The notes beneath the pieces are model-generated. The model did not search any database and had not been told where the DNA came from. It saw nothing but the letters and a program-made list of their open reading frames with translations. The translations under genes and the position numbers were made by a program. A stretch of 64,000 nucleotides of DNA from Bacteroidota bacterium (GTDB lineage: Bacteria > Bacteroidota > Bacteroidia > Bacteroidales > F082): assembly GCA_016845105.1 (NCBI GenBank), contig JAERTF010000051.1, positions 52,590-116,589 of the forward strand, read 5' to 3'. Below, piece by piece: positions 41,640-50,155 of the stretch (positions are counted from its first letter, which is position 1; each line of letters opens with the position of its first letter).

Positions 41640-42923
41640 TTAACGGATAATTTTTTTGTTTGTAACTTTTCTTCCATGTTCCACAGAAATTATATATATA
41701 CCTTTTTCCATGTTATTGATGGGTACAATAAATTCGTTAGAATTATCAACTCTTTTGCTTGAAACTAAAGCACCAACAATATTATAAACTCTAATAGCAC
41801 TAATGTTGTTGAATCCACAAACTATCTTTACATTTTCATAATTAGGCATAATAATAAATGAAATATCCTCTTCTTCACTATGCTTATTGTGATTATCCGT
41901 AATTACAATATCTAATGTAGCCATCGCAGTATCAATATCACAGTCAGATATGGCTGTTTGAGTTATGGTATAGGTACCGCTTGATGTATAGGTATGAACT
42001 GGATTTTGGATCGTATCGGTATAATCATCTCCAAAATCCCAGAAATAGGATGTGGCACCTGTTGATGTGTCGTAACAAAATACAGTATTCTCATCCTGTT
42101 CAATATCAAAGCCGGCAAAAGTAACATCGCTTGTTAAATCCCAAATACCTGGTTCAAAGAATACCACTTCATCGGCAATTTGTTGCAAATAATTTGCCTC
42201 GTCTGAAGTAAGTCCACCGGTATAGCTTATGCCAACACTTGGCTTTTGAAACATGGTTGCATAATATACACATGCAGCTAAATAATGTCCAGCCAAACTA
42301 GGGTGGCTTTCATCAGGGTCGAATAGTTCAATTGGGTCACTATTTTCAATGGATTCCTGCCAGGCCCTTCCAGTGGGAGCAAGTATACCATTAATTGTAT
42401 CAGTTAGCCGCATATATTCAGTGGTTAATGAATCCTGCATATGTGAAAAATCATCAAAATCAACTGAACAGTACGTGTTTATACAATGCTCTCCACCCTG
42501 TTTTTTACCCCAAATTAACTGCATAATAGTTTTGGTACACGGATAGTTTAGCTTAATTAATGAATCAAGTGCTTGTGCTGCTGGATACATATATGTATAC
42601 TTATAGTGATCGATTACAGCAAAGAGGCTATGTTCCTGCAGTACAACATAATCCCAGTTCTCTGAATTAATTAGTGACAACGATATTGAGTTAAATAAAT
42701 GACCGTTTGAAGGGTGCCCAAGAGTACAACCACCGGGTGTGTTTGAAGAAAAAATTATCATATCCCCATTTGATGATGCCAAATTTGCTGTGAGCTGAGG
42801 TAAGTCGTGCCAGAATGTATGGCTGTTTCCCAAATATAGTACCTTAATTGTTTCAGCATTTGATCTTGCTGTATATAATATCAAAATGGAGAATAACAAA
42901 AAATACTTAACTAAACGTAGCAT
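41640..42923 (-). CDS. SGNH/GDSL hydrolase-like protein with PKD domain and T9SS type A sorting domain
   Basis: VLYLGNSHTFWHDLPQL (SGNH-like block I), DESHPSLAGHYLAACV (DxxH), PKD YFWDFGDDYTDTIQNPVHTYTSSGTYTI, C-terminal ENVKIVCGFNNISAIRVYNIVG...GIYIISVEHGRKVTNKKIIR. Confidence 0.85.
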   Translation of the reverse strand: MLRLVKYFLLFSILILYTARSNAETIKVLYLGNSHTFWHDLPQLTANLASSNGDMIIFSSNTPGGCTLGHPSNGHLFNSISLSLINSENWDYVVLQEHSLFAVIDHYKYTYMYPAAQALDSLIKLNYPCTKTIMQLIWGKKQGGEHCINTYCSVDFDDFSHMQDSLTTEYMRLTDTINGILAPTGRAWQESIENSDPIELFDPDESHPSLAGHYLAACVYYATMFQKPSVGISYTGGLTSDEANYLQQIADEVVFFEPGIWDLTSDVTFAGFDIEQDENTVFCYDTSTGATSYFWDFGDDYTDTIQNPVHTYTSSGTYTITQTAISDCDIDTAMATLDIVITDNHNKHSEEEDISFIIMPNYENVKIVCGFNNISAIRVYNIVGALVSSKRVDNSNEFIVPINNMEKGIYIISVEHGRKVTNKKIIR

Positions 42924-43254
42924 GATAATTTTTTAGTAAAACTACAAAAATCCCAAATAAATCTTGTTCAAGGGGATATTCGAATATAGCTATTCCACAA
43001 AGTATAGCCTTATATAGGACTTTTTAGCACCATTAAGATGGCTTTCCATGCTGGGTAGTATTTCAGTTATGTGACGATTATATTGTTAAATGAAATTTAC
43101 CTGTAATGCATAAAACAGTTTTTTCTTTACTAAACTGATTAATTCCAATGAAATATTTTTGTTAATTTTGAAGAAACCTGACTTAGTTACTTTATTTCGC
43201 TTTGTTTGAAAATCATAATCATATATTTATACTAACTAAATAGAAGAATCAATT

Positions 43255-44463
43255 ATGAAAAAATATAGTAGGAAGTACAGATACAATAACCTTAAAGTAA
43301 TTGAAGTAACCAGTGCAGTGAGGTTTACTTTATTGACAATTCTTTTTACAGGTATAATATCATTTGCAAATACGGTTTCGGTAGTAGCCACTGAGTTAGA
43401 TACTACCAACTATAGTACCGTAATAACGAATCTTGAAGATTTACTGGACAATGATGATAATCTAAAAGCCGACATAGAAAAAGTATTAAGGTTACAAGAT
43501 AACCTTTCGTACTATTGGGATAATAAGGATATTGAATATTTCGTGAATTTCTTTAACGAATGGCTTATTTACAATCCACCACCATGGGCCGGGCCTAAAT
43601 ATATTCAACCTTTTGATGAGCTGGCAAATTCTGAAGGAGGAGAAATTCTATTCAACAATAATGTGTTCAGTTCATGGTTTATAGAATTCCTTGATGCCCG
43701 TGGTCAGTATTTGCACACTTCGCAATCTCTTAAGTCCAGAGGGTTGGAAAAAGGTATACTAGATGACTGGCAAAAGTTCCCTGCCACCCAGATGGAACTA
43801 TTCAAACCACCTAATAAAATTGGAGTTTACAATAGTTTTAATGATATATTTTTACGCATTCCAAAGGTGCCCTTTGAAATAGATGGGAAAAATAATCATT
43901 CTGTTTTAGTTTCGCCCGCAAGTGGTAAGATTCATCAAATTTATACCGAAAACAACAACTCTAATTTCAAAATAAAAAAGGACGTTATAAATATTCGCCA
44001 GGCATTAAATAACAGCCCCGTTGCAGATAAGTTTATTGGGGGTAAAATGGCAGATATACTATTGTGGTTTACAGATTACCATTATTTTCATGCACCTATT
44101 TCAGGAGAAATTATCGAGATTGGGGAATATTCGGGGTCTTATAACTATAACTTTCAAAATGTTGACTGGTACACAGCACTTGCCAAGCATAAACGTGTTT
44201 GCTATATAATCAAAACCAAAGAGTTTGGCATGGTCGCCATGATCCCGGTAGGATTTTGGGGCGTGGGCTCAATTATCACCTATGATAATATTAAGGAAGG
44301 TTATCAGGTAACTAAGGGTGAAAAAATTGGACGTTTTGGCTATGGTGGTTCTTCGATTCTACTGATATTTGAACCTGATAAAATAGAGTTTACGATTGAG
44401 GGAATAGAAAAAAACTGGGAAGTAGTAAAACCGGGAACACAAATAGGTATAGCCCCAAATTAA
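43255..44463 (+). CDS. exported phosphatidylserine-decarboxylase-family protein with PSDC-like N-terminal domain
   Basis: N-terminal hydrophobic segment; NEWLIYNPPPWAGPKYIQPFDELANSEGG resembles PSDC; TDYHYFHAPISGEI and GYGGSSILLIFEPDKIEF match the PSD histidine motif and pyruvoyl self-cleavage segment. Confidence 0.78.
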   Translation: MKKYSRKYRYNNLKVIEVTSAVRFTLLTILFTGIISFANTVSVVATELDTTNYSTVITNLEDLLDNDDNLKADIEKVLRLQDNLSYYWDNKDIEYFVNFFNEWLIYNPPPWAGPKYIQPFDELANSEGGEILFNNNVFSSWFIEFLDARGQYLHTSQSLKSRGLEKGILDDWQKFPATQMELFKPPNKIGVYNSFNDIFLRIPKVPFEIDGKNNHSVLVSPASGKIHQIYTENNNSNFKIKKDVINIRQALNNSPVADKFIGGKMADILLWFTDYHYFHAPISGEIIEIGEYSGSYNYNFQNVDWYTALAKHKRVCYIIKTKEFGMVAMIPVGFWGVGSIITYDNIKEGYQVTKGEKIGRFGYGGSSILLIFEPDKIEFTIEGIEKNWEVVKPGTQIGIAPN

Positions 44464-44566
44464 AGTCTGTATTTAGTTTAAGAAAGCAATAATGCTATTG
44501 ATACTGACAATTGAACAATAATAACTAGGTTCTTCTTTGTTGATATTTAAGAATGTTACTGATGCA

Positions 44567-46474
44567 TTAGTCTTTCACACATCTGGCAGTAAGTTGAAAA
44601 TAATGCTTCTCATAATCATCTTTTCTAATACCAGATTGTGAATAATGAATTGACCTTATGTAGGCCTCATCACCAGAAAAACCTGAGCTTGTAGATGACC
44701 AAAAATCAGACCTATGTCCAAATCCACCGATAGCATATGGACCAAGGCCTACATATATATGCGATGAAGGTTTGATGGAGAATCCAATGGAATTTATTCC
44801 TTCATTATTATCATTCCATCCTATCCATCCAGCATCACAGCTTTTTAAAATCGAAGCCAGTCCAATGCCTTCACCCCTATTATCGTATTTATCAACATCT
44901 GTAGGGTCCATACCTAGAGCTAATTCAAGTTCTGTCCATTCATCATCTGATGGTAAATGCCATCCCGGAGGACATGCTTCTTCTGCATCATAAAAATCAT
45001 AATATCTTCCATTTATCTCACCTGTTAAATCATTCGAATCACAAAGACCAAGGTTCCCATCTTCACCCCAATAGTTTAAATTTTCTGCAAACCATGTTTG
45101 ATTTCCAATATCGATAGTATTATAAACCTTGCCATCTCTTCCATCAGTAATTTCATGATATATGATTTCGGTTGCTATTAACATTGCTTCATAACCTTTA
45201 TCGTCAACCACTGGGTCATCATATGTGTAGGTAAAGTTAAAATTCTGATACTCGTCTTCACAAGTTGAAAATCTAGCGATTATCCATCCCACATCTCTCC
45301 CCGTAATTGCAACTTTAACATTTGTATTGTTAATATCAATAATATTAACCAGATTACCATCTCCATCAATTTCGTTTGAGGTTGTGGTTTGAATCTCAGA
45401 TACCCTATTTGGTCCGGGGTTGAGCCCACCACCACTAATGTTGAAAAGGCTTTTAAATTTGATGATATAACCATCAATTTTGTCTCTGTAATCCAGATAG
45501 TTGTGGATTAGGGAAATTACTTCCTGAAGTAGAGGAATTGTAGTATTTATGTCTTCTTTGTAAATTGTACGGTAGGTAACTTTTACATCAAACATAATTT
45601 CTTCATGATTAAGAAACACTAATTCTGATCTACCAGCAGTAAGTTCAGATTGCTCAGCCACAACACTTGCGTCATAAATTTCAAGAACAGTCATTCCTAA
45701 TTCAAGAACTTTCTTTACAAGGTAAACCCCCGATGCAAGGGCAATTATTTTAGTCAGCCCGGTAGGTTCTGGAGCAGTAAAAGAGAGATAGAAACTTCCT
45801 CCAGCTATCATTATTTTCAACATGTTCGTTTTCATAAAATCTCTGAACCCTTCCAGAATTTCACCTGAAGCGATGGTTCGCGATCCACCAAATCCAAATA
45901 GTTCCGGGTTAGCTATTATAAATGAGGCAAACTCTTGTTTTTCAGAAGTAGATAAAGTTGCAAAAACACTATTCATCTCACTTATGGTATTAGTTATGAA
46001 TAGTTTCTCATGTTCACTAACTTGTTGTCCTGTTTGATTTTCAACAGATTCAAGAAATTGTAAAGATTGATTAGCTCCTGTAATTACATTATTAACTATT
46101 TCATCGGGATTGCTAATGGGTTGAGATAATTCAATAGTTAAGTCAGTATAACCTTCGTAGTCACCAAAATTTATTGTCAGGTTGTACGATCCCGGGTTAA
46201 CATCAGGTATCATAAAATGAAGTAATGCGGGTTCAGTTTGGCAAACAGTAATCTCCAACTCACCAAATGTTCCGGTAAATTCTTCATCTGCTGGTATTCC
46301 TTCATCCGACCAAAGTGATATAATCTTGTAAGGAATGGCATTTTGCTGACTTGCATTTAGATAAGTGTCGGGAATTTCTTCATCTTCACCAAAAACTTTA
46401 TCGCAACTCAAATTAGAAATCGTGATTGTAGCAAGAAGCAAGAATGTGGTTAATTCGAAAAAAAATTTCTGCAT
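44567..46474 (-). CDS. FISUMP domain lipoprotein A
   Basis: Start MQKFFFELTTF...SNLSC; C-terminal ITDGRDGKVYNTIDIGNQTWFAENLNYWGEDGNLG...ACPPGWHLPSDDEWTELE...FWSSTSS...ARCVKD. ORF start 46540 would overlap the upstream gene, so ATG 46474 is preferred. Confidence 0.88.
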   Translation of the reverse strand: MQKFFFELTTFLLLATITISNLSCDKVFGEDEEIPDTYLNASQQNAIPYKIISLWSDEGIPADEEFTGTFGELEITVCQTEPALLHFMIPDVNPGSYNLTINFGDYEGYTDLTIELSQPISNPDEIVNNVITGANQSLQFLESVENQTGQQVSEHEKLFITNTISEMNSVFATLSTSEKQEFASFIIANPELFGFGGSRTIASGEILEGFRDFMKTNMLKIMIAGGSFYLSFTAPEPTGLTKIIALASGVYLVKKVLELGMTVLEIYDASVVAEQSELTAGRSELVFLNHEEIMFDVKVTYRTIYKEDINTTIPLLQEVISLIHNYLDYRDKIDGYIIKFKSLFNISGGGLNPGPNRVSEIQTTTSNEIDGDGNLVNIIDINNTNVKVAITGRDVGWIIARFSTCEDEYQNFNFTYTYDDPVVDDKGYEAMLIATEIIYHEITDGRDGKVYNTIDIGNQTWFAENLNYWGEDGNLGLCDSNDLTGEINGRYYDFYDAEEACPPGWHLPSDDEWTELELALGMDPTDVDKYDNRGEGIGLASILKSCDAGWIGWNDNNEGINSIGFSIKPSSHIYVGLGPYAIGGFGHRSDFWSSTSSGFSGDEAYIRSIHYSQSGIRKDDYEKHYFQLTARCVKD

Positions 46475-46481
46475 AATTGAT

Positions 46482-47171
46482 TTAGTTACAAGGATATTCT
46501 GTTGTGCTGTAATAATTTTGTGTCCCAACGTGATTTCCACTTATATATTGCTCTATTAAAATTGTGTCAGTACCCTCGGGAGTAATGTAAAAAGTTAGTT
46601 CGGTTGTTCCTTCAACTAAGGTTGCTTTGCCGGCAGCTGCATCATATGTTCCACTAAATTCCGCACCACTTGAACCATTACATAAATATACTGTTGATCC
46701 TGAAAACTTAAGGTATGAGGCCCCATCAGAACGAACCCACTTTCCTGTCACACCTGATGATGGATCATCGGGAATAAGTTCAAAAATCTTAAATGGATCA
46801 TCCATATCTCCGGTTGGGCGTAGTTCATAAGAGTTGGTGTTTGATACAACCTCACCATCTTCAGGAGCAGTAAGAATAACAGGTGATCCCAGGCCATCAA
46901 TGCTTGAAAAATATGTGCCACCGAAATTAAATGAGTAATCAATTGAGGCATCCTTTTCGTTTACATTTGCTTCGAATACCCAAATATCGCCATAGCTCGA
47001 GTGATTCAAGGAGCTTCCATTATAGAAAAACTCAGGCGTGTTTTCGAACATATCACGATCGACATAAATATCGATTTCTCCGTATTGGGAGTCTTTTTTG
47101 CAGGATGAAAAGGAAATCATTATTGCTATTAGTGCAACAAAAGTTGACAGTAGGAGGATGTTTTTTTTCAT
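46482..47171 (-). CDS. hypothetical lipoprotein
   Basis: Lipobox MISFSSC; beta-rich lipocalin-like 'GKWVRSDGASYLKFSGSTVYLCNGSSGAEFSGTYDAAAGKATL'. Confidence 0.8.
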   Translation of the reverse strand: MKKNILLLSTFVALIAIMISFSSCKKDSQYGEIDIYVDRDMFENTPEFFYNGSSLNHSSYGDIWVFEANVNEKDASIDYSFNFGGTYFSSIDGLGSPVILTAPEDGEVVSNTNSYELRPTGDMDDPFKIFELIPDDPSSGVTGKWVRSDGASYLKFSGSTVYLCNGSSGAEFSGTYDAAAGKATLVEGTTELTFYITPEGTDTILIEQYISGNHVGTQNYYSTTEYPCN

Positions 47172-47362
47172 GTTTTGAAATCTTGTGTTTAAATTATTAT
47201 TGAACTGTTTATCTTGTTATTGTATCTTTTCGAAAACGTGCTTCCATGCATATGCTATCTTGATGATAACTAGATTGCTACCTGTTAAACTAGGATATGT
47301 ACAAATCTGGGAGTAGTATTCCGACAACAATGTGTTTTATAATCTTTTTAAATGAAATGATT

Positions 47363-49279
47363 CTAATCTTTTACGCATCTAACTGGCATAGCATGATGTG
47401 ACATTGTCTCATCATATAAAATACCTTCATAATGTTTTCCTACCTCTCTAAAGACACAATCGGGATATTGGCTGCCATACCCTAGGCTTGTCCAGAAGGT
47501 TGCTTCATACCCATACCCAATATATATTTCACCTGAAGACTCATACCTTATTTCTCCAGCGGGAATAGCACTAAACCCTATGGAGTTTATTCCATTTGCA
47601 TCATTTCCATTTCCGTCAGTTCCCCAACCTGAGCAGTTCTTAAGAATACTTCCAAGTTTTTGATCTGCACCTCTATTGCCATAGGCAGTGTTAACCTCAT
47701 CTTCAGGCATGCCAAGAAATCGTTCAAATTGTTTCCAATCATCGTCGGATGGTAAATGCCAACCTGGCGGACATGCTTCTGGAGCTTCATAAAAACTATA
47801 ATATCTTCCATATAATTCACAGTTATTATCATATCGCTCATTGCATCCTCCAAGGGTACCATCTTCTCCCCAATAATTCACATTTTCTGCAAACCATGTT
47901 TGACTTCCAACATCAATTGTTTTGTATACCTTACCATCTCTTGGATCTGTTATTTCATGATAAATAATTTCGGTTGCTACGAGAAGTGCTTCATAATCTT
48001 TATCCTCAACCATAGGATCATCATATGTATAGGTAAAATCAAAGTTCTGGTATTCACTTTCACAAGTTGAAAATCGTGCTACTATCCAGCCCTCATCTCT
48101 CCCGGTTATGGCAACTTTAACATTGTCGTTTGTTATATTAGTAATCTCTACAAGATCACCATTACCATCAACATCTTTCGATGTATATGTTTGTATTTCC
48201 GAAACTCTTTGAGGTGTACCGGTTAATCCACCACCACTTATATTAAATTTAGATTTAAATGATGTAATATAACCATTTATTTTATCCCAATAATTTATAT
48301 AATTATCGATTAACCCAATTACCTCTTGAAGAAGAGGTATGGTTGTGGACATATCTTCTTTGTACATTGTTCTATATGATACCTTTACATCGAACATGAT
48401 TTCTTCATGGTTGAGAAAAACAAATTCCGACCTTTCATTCAACTCAGTGTACTCGGCTACCACCGATTCGGAATAGATATTCAATATGTGCATTTTTAAA
48501 TCAAGAACTTTCTTAAATAAATATGCTCCTGCCGCAAGAGCAAGGAATTTAGTTACACCTGTTGGTTCGGGAGCAGTGAAAGACAAGTAAAAGGTTGACC
48601 CAGCTAGCATCACCTTAATCATATTTTTTGACATAAAATCTTTAAACTCTTCAAGAAGCGCACCTGATTGAACACCCTTGGAGGTGATTTCAGAAAAGAG
48701 TTCGGGATTTGTTGCAATAAAAGAAGCAACTTGTTGTTTTTCAGTTGAAGACAGTGTCGAATAGATACTGTTCATTTCGCTGATGGTATTACTCAATAGT
48801 AATTTGTCCTGCTCACCCATCTGCTCACCTGTTTGAGTTTCCAAAGTTTCGAGATATTGAATTGACTCATTCACGTCTGTAATAACATTATCAATTACTT
48901 CATCAGGATTATCAACAATTGAGCTGGCAACAACAGTAAAACTTGTAAATCCTTCACTTTCTCCTATATTCAATGTAAGTGAGTATTCTCCAGGTTCCAC
49001 ATCAGGAATCATGAAATAGAGTTTGCCCGATTGGGACTGAACAGCAGTAACATCAATGTCTCCAAAAGTTCCAAAAAACTCATTTTCTTCTGGTAATCCA
49101 ACATCTGCCCAAAGTGTTATTATCTCAAAAGCAACAGGGTCAAATTTGCTGGTATTCAAATATATCTCTTCGTTCTCTTCTCCCCCAAGAAGATCATCTA
49201 CTGTGCTACATGATGAATAAATTATTGATATGCTTAATAATAGAGTTAGAAATGATAACAATTTGATCTGTTTTTTCAT
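47363..49279 (-). CDS. FISUMP domain lipoprotein B (paralog of 44567-46474)
   Basis: Start MKKQIKLLSFLTLLLSISIIYSSC; same architecture; ITDPRDGKVYKTIDVGSQTWFAENVNYWGEDGTLGGC...ACPPGWHLPSDDDW...VRCVKD. Confidence 0.9.
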   Translation of the reverse strand: MKKQIKLLSFLTLLLSISIIYSSCSTVDDLLGGEENEEIYLNTSKFDPVAFEIITLWADVGLPEENEFFGTFGDIDVTAVQSQSGKLYFMIPDVEPGEYSLTLNIGESEGFTSFTVVASSIVDNPDEVIDNVITDVNESIQYLETLETQTGEQMGEQDKLLLSNTISEMNSIYSTLSSTEKQQVASFIATNPELFSEITSKGVQSGALLEEFKDFMSKNMIKVMLAGSTFYLSFTAPEPTGVTKFLALAAGAYLFKKVLDLKMHILNIYSESVVAEYTELNERSEFVFLNHEEIMFDVKVSYRTMYKEDMSTTIPLLQEVIGLIDNYINYWDKINGYITSFKSKFNISGGGLTGTPQRVSEIQTYTSKDVDGNGDLVEITNITNDNVKVAITGRDEGWIVARFSTCESEYQNFDFTYTYDDPMVEDKDYEALLVATEIIYHEITDPRDGKVYKTIDVGSQTWFAENVNYWGEDGTLGGCNERYDNNCELYGRYYSFYEAPEACPPGWHLPSDDDWKQFERFLGMPEDEVNTAYGNRGADQKLGSILKNCSGWGTDGNGNDANGINSIGFSAIPAGEIRYESSGEIYIGYGYEATFWTSLGYGSQYPDCVFREVGKHYEGILYDETMSHHAMPVRCVKD

Positions 49280-49388
49280 ATATGGAAGTTTGTTTACAAT
49301 GGACAAGCTTTTAGTTTCAATATAATTACCTAATAAATAGGCGGTTGCAAATGTAGTCGATTTTTTCTATTTAGAAAGATTCTAAATT

Positions 49389-49402
49389 ATGACATATGTC
49401 AT
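49389..49402. promoter_or_regulatory. 14-bp perfect palindrome ATGACATATGTCAT, candidate operator
   Basis: Perfect inverted repeat ending 13 bp before a TAGGTTTG -7 box (49415-49422). Confidence 0.5.
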
Positions 49403-49414
49403 GTTTTGCATATG

Positions 49415-49422
49415 TAGGTTTG
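49415..49422 (+). promoter_or_regulatory. Bacteroidota -7 box (TAGGTTTG) upstream of response regulator
   Basis: TAnnTTTG match. Confidence 0.4.
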
Positions 49423-49490
49423 GTTGATATTAATATGAATTGTTTTCGGATTGACTTTTTTAATATTTTTAAGCATTAAAAACAAACAGA

Positions 49491-50138
49491 ATGAATAACC
49501 CAATTAAAGTCTTCATTGTTGATGATCATGAAATCTTCCGCAATGGATTAAAACTAGTTTTCAGTAAAAACAAGGACATTGAAATTGTAGGAGAAGCTGG
49601 AAGTGGCGAAGAATTTTTATCCGTAATGAATGGTGTTGATTTTGACGTTGTGCTAATGGATATTAAAATGAAAGGTATAAATGGAATTGAAACCACACAA
49701 AAGGCAATAGAATTAAATATTAATATTAAAGTTCTTGTACTTTCAACATTTGGAGAAGAAGAGTTTTTACATCAAATGATAAATGTTGGAGCCAAGGGCT
49801 TTTTACTAAAAAATGTTGACAAGGAAACCCTGTTTAGTGCAATAAAGCTCATACATATTAACCAAAATTATTTTTCACCTGAACTGCTTCCGTTTTTCAC
49901 AAAGAAGTTTCTAACTCCCGATGAAAATGAAGAACTTAGTCTTACAAAACGAGAAAAGGAAATTTTGGAATTAATAAGTAAAGGGTTATCAAATGCCGAA
50001 ATTGCTGATAAACTTTTTATAAGTATCAGAACGGTAGATACTCATAAAAATAATCTCATTGTAAAAACAGGGTCGAAAAACGTAGTTAGTTTGCTTATTT
50101 ATGCCATAAAAAATAAACTCATTACCATCGATGGTTGA
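49491..50138 (+). CDS. NarL/FixJ-family response regulator
   Basis: VDDHEIFRNGLK, VVLMDIKMKGINGIE, GAKGFLLKN, LTKREKEILELISKGLSNAEIADKLFISIRTVDTHKNNLIVKTGSKN. Confidence 0.95.
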   Translation: MNNPIKVFIVDDHEIFRNGLKLVFSKNKDIEIVGEAGSGEEFLSVMNGVDFDVVLMDIKMKGINGIETTQKAIELNINIKVLVLSTFGEEEFLHQMINVGAKGFLLKNVDKETLFSAIKLIHINQNYFSPELLPFFTKKFLTPDENEELSLTKREKEILELISKGLSNAEIADKLFISIRTVDTHKNNLIVKTGSKNVVSLLIYAIKNKLITIDG

Positions 50139-50155
50139 TTAACAATAACTCTAGT

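Noticed and set aside
46474-46540. N-terminal extension of FISUMP protein A
   Set aside because: It would overlap the end of the upstream lipoprotein gene; ATG 46474 gives a proper lipoprotein signal peptide.
44567-49279. Diversity-generating retroelement acting on the FISUMP C-termini
   Set aside because: No reverse transcriptase, Avd or adenine-biased template repeat is present in the window.
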